The notes below the pieces were generated by a model. That model was given only the letters and a program-made list of their open reading frames with translations, made no database searches and was not told where the DNA came from. A stretch of DNA of 64,000 nucleotides from Bradyrhizobium sp. CCBAU 051011 (GTDB lineage Bacteria > Pseudomonadota > Alphaproteobacteria > Rhizobiales > Xanthobacteraceae). How positions within the stretch are numbered: the first letter of the stretch is position 1; every line of letters starts with the position of its first letter. The stretch lies in contig NZ_CP022222.1 of the NCBI RefSeq assembly GCF_009930815.1, positions 3,948,501-4,012,500 of the forward strand, read 5' to 3'. A program made the position numbers and the translations under genes. Shown here one piece after another: positions 9,599-16,903 of this stretch.

Positions 9599-10408
9599 TC
9601 ACTCCTTGCCGGCAAATTCCGTCGGGGTTTTGCCGGTAACCTGCCGGAAGGCATGGGAAAACGCAGGCACGCTGGCGTAGCCCAGATCCGAGGCGAGCTG
9701 CTTGACCGAGACCCCGGCCTCCGTCGACAGCCTCTCGATGGCGGCTGCAATCCGGGCACGCTGGCACCAGCTCTTGAAGCTCAATTGGGTTTCTGCTGAG
9801 AACAGCCGCGACAGCGTCCGCGCCGAGGTGCCGACCTGGCGCGCCAGCGTTTCGATTTCATGGTCGCCGGTCACGTCCGCGAGCACGATGTCGGCGGCGC
9901 GCCGGCAGCGCGGCTCATGTGGCAGCGGGATGAAGGTGGCCGAATCCTCCGCCTGGTCGAGCTCCATCATGACCAGCCGCAACAGAAGCTCGGTCCGTTC
10001 GCGGTCGCCGCGATCGTCGAACAAAGCGAGGATGGTCTGGTGCAGGAGCGGCGACACCCGCACCACGAATTCCGCATCGAGACTGTGGCTGCGCACTTCG
10101 CGCTGCAGCCAGTCGAGTTCGAAATAAAGTGTCCGCATCTCGATATCGGCCAGCACGTCGATCGCATGTTCCGATAGCGCCGGAACCCACACAGCGCGGT
10201 CCGGCGGCACCAGCCAGCGGCCTTTCGGCGTCGTCACCTGCATCGTCCCCTTGGCCGCATAGACGAGCTGCGCCTCGCGGTGCATGTGGGTGTGGATCCG
10301 GAAGCCCTTCTTGTAGCTGTTGGCGATCATGTGGATGCCGTCGCCGGTCGAGGTGAGGCGCCCGATAATGGCGGCAATTGGCTTTTCGGCGATATTCATT
10401 GGCGACAT
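9599..10408 (-). CDS. AraC family transcriptional regulator with cupin sensor
   Basis: This 269-residue regulator has an amino-terminal cupin sensor (IHTHMHREAQLVYAAKG, VPPDRAVWVPALSEHAI) and a carboxy-terminal double helix-turn-helix of the AraC type. The HTH runs from about residue 170 (IETLARQVGTSARTLSRLF) and the second helix pair ends SDLGYASVPAFSHAFRQVTGKTP. It is divergent from the MFS transporter gene across a 59-bp gap containing an ACGTTACGGGA segment. It therefore most likely controls that exporter in response to a small molecule bound by the cupin. The ligand is unknown. Confidence 0.92.
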   Translation of the reverse strand: MSPMNIAEKPIAAIIGRLTSTGDGIHMIANSYKKGFRIHTHMHREAQLVYAAKGTMQVTTPKGRWLVPPDRAVWVPALSEHAIDVLADIEMRTLYFELDWLQREVRSHSLDAEFVVRVSPLLHQTILALFDDRGDRERTELLLRLVMMELDQAEDSATFIPLPHEPRCRRAADIVLADVTGDHEIETLARQVGTSARTLSRLFSAETQLSFKSWCQRARIAAAIERLSTEAGVSVKQLASDLGYASVPAFSHAFRQVTGKTPTEFAGKE

Positions 10409-10467
10409 CCCGTCAGGACATCCCCGTATAACCTATTTCTAAACGTTACGGGATTCGGGAATCGACC

Positions 10468-11649
10468 ATGAACAGCCCCAGCCGGGTCATCACTTTCGTC
10501 AATGCCGCCCATTTCATCGACCATTATTCGATGCTCATTTTTGCGGCCGCCGTCATCATCATGGGGCCGGCGCTCGGCATGGCCTATTCGGAGCTGTTGC
10601 CGTACGCCACCCCCGGTTTCGTCGCCTTCGGGGCGGGCTCGCTGATCACCGGCTGGCTCGGCGACCGCTGGAGCCGGCGCCACATGATGGTGATCTTCTT
10701 TTTGGGGATCGGCGCGTCGATGATCGCCGTCGGCTTCGTGCAAACGCCGCTGCAACTCGGGGCGGCGCTGCTGGCAATCGGCCTGTTCGCCTCGATCTAT
10801 CATCCGGTCGGTACCGCGATGATCGTCTCCTATGCCGACCGGCTCGGCCGCGAGATGGGCCTGAACGGCGTCTGGGGCAATCTCGGCGTGGCGTCCTCGG
10901 CGCTGGTCACCGGCGTGATCGGGCAATATCTCGGCTGGCGCTGGGCCTTCATCGCGCCGGGCATCGTCACCATCCTGATCGGCGTCGTCTTTGCGCAGAT
11001 GGTGGTGCACGAGAACCGCACCGGCACCAAGCAGGCGGCGGCGCAGGCGAGGGTGGCGAAGCAGGACATGTGGCGGGTGCTGCTGGCGCTGCTGATCGTG
11101 GTGATCGCGATATCCACGACCTTCAACGCCATCACGGTGGCGATGCCAAAGCTGTTCGCCGAGCGGCTGGCCGGCATGACCAACAGCCCGGCGCTGCTCG
11201 GTGTCATTGCGGCCGGCGTCTACGTGTTCGGCGCGATGACGCAATACACCATCGGCAAGCTGATCGATCATTATTCGCTGAAGACCGTGATGCTGCCGCT
11301 GTCGTTTCTGCTGGCGCCGTTCATGTATTTCGCGGCGACGCTGTCGAACCTGCCGCTGATCATCGCTTCCATCGGCATCGTGATGGGTGCCTTCGGACAG
11401 GTCACCGTAAACGACGCCATGGTCGGCAAATACACTACCGAGGAATGGCGCTCGCGCGCCTATTCGGTGCGCTATTTCGTCGGCTTCACCGCGGCCGGCG
11501 CCTCCGTCGGCCTGGTGGCATGGCTCTATGAAAAAGGCGGATTCTCCACCATGCTGCAGGCGTTCGGCGCGCTGTGCCTATTGGTGATCGTGGCTGCGAT
11601 CATCCTGCCGCAGGAGATCAAGGTGCCTGCGGCGCAAGCCGCGCCGTAG
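10468..11649 (+). CDS. MFS transporter
   Basis: This 393-residue transporter has about twelve predicted helices and the MFS loop 2-3 motif as GWLGDRWSRRHMM near residue 65. VGTAMIVSYADRLGREMG and GVWGNLGVASSALVTGVIG in helices 4-5 resemble fosmidomycin-resistance-type drug antiporters. It is transcribed divergently from an AraC regulator, the usual layout for an inducible exporter. After the stop, 11650-11699 contains a GAGCATGATCCGGACCCGC segment that looks like a common Bradyrhizobium spacer sequence. The substrate is not predictable. Confidence 0.9.
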   Translation: MNSPSRVITFVNAAHFIDHYSMLIFAAAVIIMGPALGMAYSELLPYATPGFVAFGAGSLITGWLGDRWSRRHMMVIFFLGIGASMIAVGFVQTPLQLGAALLAIGLFASIYHPVGTAMIVSYADRLGREMGLNGVWGNLGVASSALVTGVIGQYLGWRWAFIAPGIVTILIGVVFAQMVVHENRTGTKQAAAQARVAKQDMWRVLLALLIVVIAISTTFNAITVAMPKLFAERLAGMTNSPALLGVIAAGVYVFGAMTQYTIGKLIDHYSLKTVMLPLSFLLAPFMYFAATLSNLPLIIASIGIVMGAFGQVTVNDAMVGKYTTEEWRSRAYSVRYFVGFTAAGASVGLVAWLYEKGGFSTMLQAFGALCLLVIVAAIILPQEIKVPAAQAAP

Positions 11650-11699
11650 AGCATGATCCGGACCCGCAGGGCCGCGTTAGCGCAAAAGCGGGAACATAT

Positions 11700-12092
11700 T
11701 CATTCGATCGTCGGCAGCACCATCTGCAGGTGATGGTTCGAGACCTGCATCAGGCCCTGGAAGGGGTGGCTGAGATCGACGATCAAGAACAGCGCGCTCG
11801 ATACCGAGAGAGCGAATACGAGCGTAGATACGACGACGATCAGGCCCGGCTCTGCGAACAGGCTGAAGCTGGAGAAGATCACCACCAGCCAGAACACCAG
11901 CACGATGAAGAACGGCAGCGGTATCGCATCGTCGGCTTGCGTGAACACCAGAAGCCGTGTCCGGCCCATATCGGTCGTAAGCTGAATAATACGCGCTTTC
12001 AGCGAGGTCTGTTCCGCGTTGGACGGTCTGAGCTCTTCGACCGCGCTAGAACCGCTCGGCGGTCTCGCTGACGACGAAGGTCGCTCCGCCAA
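11700..12092 (-). pseudogene. carboxy-terminal remnant of a DUF4239 membrane protein
   Basis: From about residue 21 this 130-residue frame reads like the carboxy-terminal half of DUF4239 (bestrophin-like) proteins: SLKARIIQLTTDMGRTR, IPLPFFIVLVFWLVVIFSSF and LIVDLSHPFQGLMQVS. Full-length members have about 250 residues and begin with two further membrane helices that are absent here. The first 20 residues (from a TTG) are Ser/Pro/Arg-rich and look like out-of-frame translation. I read this as a truncated gene. It may still make a two-helix peptide. Confidence 0.65.
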
Positions 12093-12150
12093 TGACCGCG
12101 CCGATCAGGATCGAGGCGAAGGAAGCCAGAAACGCGGCGGTCGAACTCAT
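12046..12150 (-). CDS. possible 34-residue single-helix membrane peptide
   Basis: A short frame begins at an ATG at 12150 and encodes MSSTAAFLASFASILIGAV followed by GGATFVVSETAERF. It is one strong membrane helix with a short polar tail. It overlaps the first codons of the DUF4239 remnant in another frame. It could be an independent micro-peptide or debris from the same decayed gene. Support is weak: only hydrophobicity and an ATG. Confidence 0.25.
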   Translation of the reverse strand: MSSTAAFLASFASILIGAVIGGATFVVSETAERF

Positions 12151-12323
12151 GGCGTCATGACCCTGTCATGGTGCAGGCGGCTGGTATAAGGGGATATTGC
12201 ATATCCGGGCGTACGCGCCTCGGCCACCCGCGACGATTTGCTGCGGCGCAATAGCTCGAGGCAGCGAAGCTAAATCGAACAGAACACTTGACCATCGCCA
12301 CCCTCCTTGTGTGAGGTGCGCGC

Positions 12324-12740
12324 ATGACCCGAATCCGGCTTTTCCTTTGCATCATTGCGATATCGTTGCCTTCGCTGGCGGCAGCGCAGACCATGAATTT
12401 CGAAAAAGCGGGGGCCATGCTGGCCGCAAGCTGCGGCAAGGACATCGATGACAATTGCCGCGGCGTCAATCTCGATGCGACGCGCCTGCGGGAGTGCCTG
12501 GGCCGCAACCAGGACGTGGTGTCGGCGAAGTGCAAGGCCGATTATCCCCAGGCCCTCGGCGCCATCCAAGCGCGCATTACCGCGCGTACCTCCCTTGTAA
12601 AACTGTGCAATTGGGAGCTGAACCGTTTTTGCGGCGAGGTGCGGCAGGACCCCGTCAAGGGACTGCAATGCCTGTTGGAATCGACCAAGAAGGCGACCCC
12701 GAACTGTAACAAGGCGATCAGCGCGGCGGGGTATCACTGA
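12324..12740 (+). CDS. secreted cysteine-rich repeat protein
   Basis: This 138-residue protein has a signal peptide (MTRIRLFLCIIAISLPSLAAA). Its mature part is Cys-rich, with repeated units such as CGKDIDDNCRGV, CLGRNQDVVSAKC and CNWELNRFCGEV. The spacing C-x5/6-C...C-x(n)-C resembles the GLG1-like cysteine-rich repeat (PF00839), often annotated in alphaproteobacterial periplasmic proteins. Function is unknown. Its stop shares one base with the start of the OmpA-like gene (TGATG), so the two are cotranslated and likely act in the same cell-envelope setting. Confidence 0.8.
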   Translation: MTRIRLFLCIIAISLPSLAAAQTMNFEKAGAMLAASCGKDIDDNCRGVNLDATRLRECLGRNQDVVSAKCKADYPQALGAIQARITARTSLVKLCNWELNRFCGEVRQDPVKGLQCLLESTKKATPNCNKAISAAGYH

Positions 12741-13420
12741 TGCAGTCGATAAGAGGAAGGCTGCGCGACATCGGCCTTTTGCTGGGCGTCCTGTCCCTGA
12801 TGGCCTGGCCGACAGCCGCGGCGCGTGCGCAAACCGTGACGTCGACCGCTGATATCATCGAGAAGCTTGCCGTCGAAGCCGAGTTGGATCTCGATCTGGC
12901 TGCGTTGCGCCAGCAGGCTGCCGACCGCATCAAAGCGAGGGCGGATGCCCAGCCGCAGAAGCGGCCGCCGATCGCGCCGCAATTGACGAAACTGCCGCAG
13001 CTCCGTTTCGACGTCGTGTTCGACCAGGACTCTTCCCTGATCCGGCCGGCCTCCTATCAGACCATCGGCAGCATCGCCGACGCGCTCACGGACCCGAAGA
13101 CGCGGCCCTACCGCTATCTGATCGTCGACCACGTCGAGTCGGCCGGAAGGCGCGACCATAATCTGATCCTGAGCCAGCGGCGCGCGGAATCGATCCGCGA
13201 CGTGCTGGTGAACACCTTCAAGGTGGCGCCGAAGCGATTGCAGGCACTTGGTTTAGGCGAAGAACAGTTGCAGGATGTCAATCGTCCGGCGTCGCCTGCC
13301 AATGCGCGCGTGCAGATCATTGTTATCGGCAAGTTCGAAACGGCCGAGCCGGCCAAGCCGGCAAGCCCGGCTGCGGCGACACAAAAAGGCGCCGCCGGGG
13401 CAAAGAAAAAGAAACAGTGA
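12740..13420 (+). CDS. OmpA-like peptidoglycan-associated protein
   Basis: This 226-residue exported protein has an amino-terminal hydrophobic signal and a short helical spacer (residues 35-75). An OmpA/MotB carboxy-terminal domain follows from about residue 90: LRFDVVFDQDSSLIRPASYQTIGSIADAL. The HNLILSQRRAESIRDVLV and LQALGLGEEQL segments bracket the peptidoglycan-binding groove. A Lys/Ala-rich tail ends in KKKKQ. No beta-barrel is present, so it is a periplasmic peptidoglycan binder, not a porin. It is translationally coupled to the Cys-rich protein upstream. Confidence 0.85.
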   Translation: MQSIRGRLRDIGLLLGVLSLMAWPTAAARAQTVTSTADIIEKLAVEAELDLDLAALRQQAADRIKARADAQPQKRPPIAPQLTKLPQLRFDVVFDQDSSLIRPASYQTIGSIADALTDPKTRPYRYLIVDHVESAGRRDHNLILSQRRAESIRDVLVNTFKVAPKRLQALGLGEEQLQDVNRPASPANARVQIIVIGKFETAEPAKPASPAAATQKGAAGAKKKKQ

Positions 13421-13469
13421 TCATCCGTGAAAGGATGGGCGGCGCCAGCCGCCAGGGGAGGAGCTCCCG

Positions 13470-14273
13470 ATGTTCAATCAACGTTTGCCGGGAATGGCCG
13501 GTCTATTGCTGGGACTGACGGTGATGATGACGATGCCTGCCGCAGCGGATGCCTTGAAGAATGAGATCGCGCCGACGGGGAAGTTGCGAGTGGCGATCGC
13601 GATCAGTCCGGCCGGCGGCGCGTTCTGGTCGACCAAGACCGATACCGGTTACGCCGGCGTGCCGGTCGATCTCGGCAAGGCGATGGCGGAGCAACTCGGC
13701 GTTCCCGTCGAATATGTCGCGCACAACAATTCCGGGCAGATCGTCGATGCGGCATCGAAAGGCACCTGGGACATCACCTTCCTGCCGAAGGATCCCGAGA
13801 GGGAAGGGCGGATGTCGTTCGGCCCGATCTATGAGGTTGCTGACGCGACCTACATCGTCAAGCCGGGTTCGACGGTGACGAATTTTGCGACGCTGGATCA
13901 ACCCGGCATCAAGGTCGCCGCGGTCAACAACACGACCACCATGCGCGGTGCGATCGCGCATCTGAAGAACGCCAAGGTCACGGGCTACCAGACCTATGAC
14001 GAGATCTTCGGTCTGCTCAAGGCTGGCGAAATCGACGCGTTCGCGCTGTCGCGCGACCAGCTCAACGCCATGGCGAAGCAGATCCCGGGCACCCGCGTGC
14101 TGGAGGAAACCTTCAAGCAAACGGTCACGGCGGTCGCGGTGCCGCTCAATCATCCGCTGTCACTCGCGTTCGCGGTCAAGTTTTTGAACGAAGCGATCGC
14201 CAACGGCACGCTGCGCAAGGCCTATGACAATAACGGCCTGAAGGACCGGCCGGTGCGGACACAGACGAAGTAG
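13470..14273 (+). CDS. ABC transporter substrate-binding protein, amino acid type
   Basis: This 267-residue periplasmic binding protein has a signal peptide and the SBP family 3 fold: GKLRVAIAISPAGGAFW, GVPVDLGKAMAEQLGVPVEYV, and GTWDITFLPKDPEREGRMSFGPIY. These resemble cysteine, glutamine or cyclohexadienyl-type binders. A GGGAGGAGC ribosome site lies 8 nt before the ATG. No permease or ATPase is adjacent, so it is an orphan component that works with a distant transporter or acts as a sensor or periplasmic enzyme. The ligand is unknown. Confidence 0.85.
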   Translation: MFNQRLPGMAGLLLGLTVMMTMPAAADALKNEIAPTGKLRVAIAISPAGGAFWSTKTDTGYAGVPVDLGKAMAEQLGVPVEYVAHNNSGQIVDAASKGTWDITFLPKDPEREGRMSFGPIYEVADATYIVKPGSTVTNFATLDQPGIKVAAVNNTTTMRGAIAHLKNAKVTGYQTYDEIFGLLKAGEIDAFALSRDQLNAMAKQIPGTRVLEETFKQTVTAVAVPLNHPLSLAFAVKFLNEAIANGTLRKAYDNNGLKDRPVRTQTK

Positions 14274-14321
14274 GCCGTGTATCCATAAACTTGGTGACGT
14301 GACCCAACGAAGATCATGTCA

Positions 14322-14371
14322 CGCTTTGCCCCGTGAGCGACCAAGCTCGCGGCGGCGCAATGGGCCGCGAA
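14322..14371. repeat. ~50-bp direct repeat, copy A
   Basis: This shares a 20-bp identical core (GCCCCGTGAGCGACCAAGCT) plus flanking similarity (CGCTT before it, GGCGCAAT and CGCGAA after it) with 15858-15909. The two copies are in the same orientation and about 1.5 kb apart, and they bracket four very small genes. Confidence 0.7.
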
Positions 14372-14465
14372 AGCGGACATGGGCAAACTTTTCGGAAATT
14401 GCTCAGTCAAGCCTTAATCACTTTCGACTAACAAGGTGGCTGTTACCATCTTAAAGCGAACCACA

Positions 14466-14786
14466 ATGGACACGTTGACGCGTCCTGCAGCGACCACCGG
14501 CATCGTGTTCGGCGTTGTTGCCCTTCTCGCGGTGGGCCTCGGCATCTATTGGCTCTTCAATAAGCAAGCAAGGCTGAAACATTTGGCCGAGCTGCGGAAG
14601 AGGCTTGATGACCTCAGGCCTACCGATCCTGAATACGGCGCGGTTAGAGCACTTTACACGTCCATGGTTATAGATGCGCACCGCTGGGGCTTCTTTCATT
14701 CCGAGACTGGATCAGGCGACGGTAGCGGGAGCGCCCAGCACAGCGGCGACTATCAGGATAGTTCTGGCGGGGGCGGAGATCACTAA
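14466..14786 (+). CDS. small single-pass membrane protein with Gly/Asp-rich tail
   Basis: This 106-residue protein has an amino-terminal membrane helix (TGIVFGVVALLAVGLGIYWLF, split here as residues 9-29). A charged helical segment follows (LAELRKRLDDLRPTDPEYG), then a Gly/Ser/Asp-rich end closing in GGGGDH. I prefer the ATG at 14466; a GTG at 14436 is possible but its AAGG is too close. The tail composition resembles the unrelated-looking small protein at 50423-50689. Function is unknown. It is the first gene in the small-gene island. Confidence 0.6.
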   Translation: MDTLTRPAATTGIVFGVVALLAVGLGIYWLFNKQARLKHLAELRKRLDDLRPTDPEYGAVRALYTSMVIDAHRWGFFHSETGSGDGSGSAQHSGDYQDSSGGGGDH

Positions 14787-14801
14787 TGAGTGTAACCGGA
14801 C

Positions 14802-15101
14802 ATGAGCACAGAATTACTCTGTCAAGCCATAGCAGCGCGGGAAATGGTGTCGTTCACGCATCGAGGCGAACGGTACAGCGTTGAGCCCTACTCGGTTGGA
14901 TACGAGGAGCAGGATGAGCGCGGCCGGCCGCTCCTTCTCCGCGCATGGCATGAAGTCGGGTGGCGGGATTTCGAAGTCAAGTTCATGAGCCAAATCGAAA
15001 TTGACGGACAACATTTTACTGCTGGCAGGCAGGGTCATGAGGGGATGACCATCGTCCTCTGCGATGTCCATGGACGTGGCCGGTACAACCGCCTTCCGTA
15101 G
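14802..15101 (+). CDS. WYL-like single-domain small protein
   Basis: This 99-residue soluble protein contains LLCQAIAAREMVSFTHRG followed by VEPYSVGYEEQDERG and LLLRAWHEVGW. The order fits a stand-alone WYL domain (ligand or nucleic-acid sensing, usually fused to a helix-turn-helix). Here there is no DNA-binding domain. It lies 15 nt after the preceding small membrane protein. The WYL assignment is from pattern resemblance and should be tested by profile search. Confidence 0.55.
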   Translation: MSTELLCQAIAAREMVSFTHRGERYSVEPYSVGYEEQDERGRPLLLRAWHEVGWRDFEVKFMSQIEIDGQHFTAGRQGHEGMTIVLCDVHGRGRYNRLP

Positions 15102-15156
15102 ATTGACCTTCTGGTATGAAAAAGATCTACCAACTGATGCGGCCGAATGGTGTGAC

Positions 15157-15375
15157 ATGAAGATCGGGGATCTGGTTGAAGTAGTAGCGGTGCCGGCATC
15201 GCTGCCGTCCGGAATGGGCACTCAGGCGTTGTTCGAAGCTTGCGTAGGTCGCGTCTTTCCCATTGAGGGCATCGAAAACGGGCTTCTGGAGTTGCACGTG
15301 GGCGAAGTCGTCGGCGAGAAGAACTACATGCACTCCATCTGGATTGAACCGGAATGCGTTCGTCTGCGCCCCTGA
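15157..15375 (+). CDS. conserved small protein of unknown function
   Basis: This 72-residue protein begins MKIGDLVEVVAVP and ends MHSIWIEPECVRLRP. A CVGRVFPIEGI segment and a GLLELHVGEVVG strand suggest a small SH3-like beta barrel. I start at 15157 because the compact fold begins there; an ATG at 15064 would overlap the preceding gene by 38 nt. The pattern VGRVFPVEG...ELHVG...SIWIEP appears familiar from short uncharacterised proteobacterial proteins. No function can be given. Confidence 0.6.
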   Translation: MKIGDLVEVVAVPASLPSGMGTQALFEACVGRVFPIEGIENGLLELHVGEVVGEKNYMHSIWIEPECVRLRP

Positions 15376-15440
15376 TGCGGACAATAAGCCGAGAGCGCAC
15401 AATCATGACCCATGCACGATAGTCTTGTCGGCTGTGGTTT

Positions 15441-15644
15441 TTACGGCTTGCTGCCGTCCCGGAGATCATTGGCGCGTCTCATCTCCCGCGCAACGTCATC
15501 GAATACCTGTGCCAACGAACGACCGTCGTTGGCTGTCATGGCCTTCCGAACCTGTCGTCCGTGCCACGCGATAGTACCGATTATGATTAGGAACGGAAGC
15601 CAGGAGACAATCAAACTTACATACCAAGGCACGTCGTTAGTCAT
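15441..15644 (-). CDS. small single-pass membrane protein
   Basis: This 67-residue protein has one amino-terminal membrane helix (YVSLIVSWLPFLIIIGTI) and a basic then acidic helical tail (WHGRQVRKAMTA, VFDDVAREMRRA). GGAG lies 8 nt before the ATG at 15644; a GTG two codons earlier would be too close to it. It is convergent with the preceding gene. The helix plus WHGRQVRKAM pattern resembles short alphaproteobacterial membrane proteins without assigned function. Confidence 0.6.
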   Translation of the reverse strand: MTNDVPWYVSLIVSWLPFLIIIGTIAWHGRQVRKAMTANDGRSLAQVFDDVAREMRRANDLRDGSKP

Positions 15645-15857
15645 GCTCACAACTCCGCTGGCGACTTTCGTGAAAAACGAGGCGCCTTGTCACTTGTTTC
15701 GGATCACGGCAGACGGCGCCGGGTGAAGTTTCCATTCGCCTTGGTACTAGCATTCGCGGTCTACAAGAAAGTTAAGCTCGCGCATCAAGTTTTAAGGGGG
15801 CGCAATCACTCGTCCGCGTTGGGTCGTTCGGCCAGGACTATCGGCCTGGCTAATGTC

Positions 15858-15909
15858 CGCTTGGCCCCGTGAGCGACCAAGCTTGCGCGGTGGCGCAATA
15901 ACTCGCGAA
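15858..15909. repeat. ~50-bp direct repeat, copy B
   Basis: This is the second copy of the element at 14322-14371. It sits between the small membrane protein gene and the cupin gene. ATGTCCGCTT just before it is the reverse complement of AAGCGGACAT just after copy A. Confidence 0.7.
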
Positions 15910-15936
15910 GGGCCACAGGAGAAAGGAGGTGATGCG

Positions 15937-16290
15937 CTATGCAGTCTTGCGTGGCGCCGCCGTTTTGGCATCGCCGGTATTTGGCGTTCCGGAAGGTTCG
16001 ATGAGCAACAGGTGTACTTCCTCGCGGGCAACCGGGCGATGCTCGACGCCCTTTGGCACGATGTACATTTCGCCGGGGCCGATCGTGATTGTTCGGTCGC
16101 GCAGCTGGATGTCGAGAACGCCCTTCAGGACGAGAAAAAAATCGTCTGTGTCATCGTGTTTGTGCCAAACGAACTCGTCCTTCACCTTCACGACCATGAC
16201 GTCATAGTTATTGAGTCGCGCAACGGTTCTTGGCGACCAATACTCATTGAACGTGGCCAGCTTGTCGGTCAGGTTGATCTTGTCTCTCAT
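15937..16290 (-). CDS. cupin domain protein
   Basis: This 117-residue single-domain cupin has both cupin motifs. Motif 1 is FVWHKHDDTDDFFLVLKG near residues 40-57 (two His and a Glu/Asp metal-binding set). Motif 2 is GEMYIVPKGVEHRP near residues 73-86. The opening YWSPRTVARLNNYDVMVVKV matches a frequent small cupin group related to mannose-6-phosphate isomerase-like proteins. The reaction is unknown; it may be an isomerase, a dioxygenase or a sensor. An alanine/lysine tail follows the domain. Confidence 0.85.
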   Translation of the reverse strand: MRDKINLTDKLATFNEYWSPRTVARLNNYDVMVVKVKDEFVWHKHDDTDDFFLVLKGVLDIQLRDRTITIGPGEMYIVPKGVEHRPVAREEVHLLLIEPSGTPNTGDAKTAAPRKTA

Positions 16291-16349
16291 CGTTGAACCT
16301 TCCGATCCTTGAGGCAGGCTGACGGTCGAGGTCTGAGGATAGTCCTTAC

Positions 16350-16449
16350 GTCATTCCGGGGCGATGCAAAGCATCGAACCCGAATCCATTGAGCCTCGAA
16401 CGTACCGAATCGAATCCGGCCCACGCCGTGCGTGCCGCCTCGGAATGAC
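16350..16449. repeat. intergenic palindromic repeat, GTCATTCCGGGG family
   Basis: The left arm GTCATTCCGGGGCGATGC, with inner arm GCATCGAACCCGAAT, is mirrored at the right end only by CGGAATGAC. The right half has diverged from the copies at 27664-27743 and 38343-38439, so this is a degenerate member. Confidence 0.7.
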
Positions 16450-16483
16450 TGATAAGGGCGGGCTGCGCGGCAGGCGCAACATC

Positions 16484-16497
16484 TGTGCAACTGCACA
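16484..16497. promoter_or_regulatory. inverted repeat TGTGCA-n2-TGCACA, candidate activator site
   Basis: This is a perfect 6-2-6 inverted repeat centred about 110 bp upstream of the sigma-54 -24 element. That is the usual distance for an enhancer-binding protein site. It does not fit the NtrC or NifA consensus that I know. Confidence 0.4.
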
Positions 16498-16592
16498 AAT
16501 ACAAGGCATCGGCCCCAATCGGGATATCCTGCGATAGGGCCATAACCACGTAAAAATGCGCGCTTTTTTAAGCCTTTGGCTCGATTTCGGGT

Positions 16593-16608
16593 TGGCACAT
16601 CGATTGCT
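16593..16608 (+). promoter_or_regulatory. candidate sigma-54 promoter
   Basis: TGGCACA-TCGA-TTGCT matches the RpoN consensus TGGCACG-N4-TTGC(A/T) at every position but one, with exact -24 GG and -12 GC spacing. It points toward the channel gene that starts at 16904. It predicts transcription from about 16620, control by an enhancer-binding protein, and a leader of about 280 nt. Confidence 0.6.
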
Positions 16609-16903
16609 TAATCCCGTCTCAGTCAATGACGACTGCCGTCCGTTCGGATTGCCAAGGCCAGCGTTGGCCGAAGGCGTTGGGATCAAGCAGCCTCAAGTGA
16701 GGCGCTTCGAGCAGTCTTCGGGACCACCTCACGATAGCTCGCGCATCCCAAGTCCCTGATCGGCGTGACCTGCGTCGTTCCGTGCCGTTCAGAGGCGGCG
16801 CGGAATTCGTCGCGCATGAGGACGGTAAGATTTTTCACTCAATCGGTGCACGGCTGCGCAGCATCCGGCGCGCTTCAACGTTGTCTCGAAAAGGGGAACA
16901 GGA

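Larger units (their letters stand above)
16291..16903. other. gene-free control region of the formate/nitrite channel gene
   Basis: No convincing coding frame is present in these 613 bases. From left to right it holds a dispersed palindrome (16350-16449), an inverted repeat (16484-16497), an AT-rich tract (AAAAATGCGCGCTTTTTTAA near 16550-16571) that could bend or bind IHF, a sigma-54 promoter (16593-16608), and a leader of about 280 nt before the channel gene. Confidence 0.6.

Noticed and set aside
16484..16497. NtrC or NifA binding site upstream of the channel gene
   Set aside because: The inverted repeat has the half-sites in the opposite order to NtrC sites and the wrong spacing for NifA (TGT-N10-ACA).
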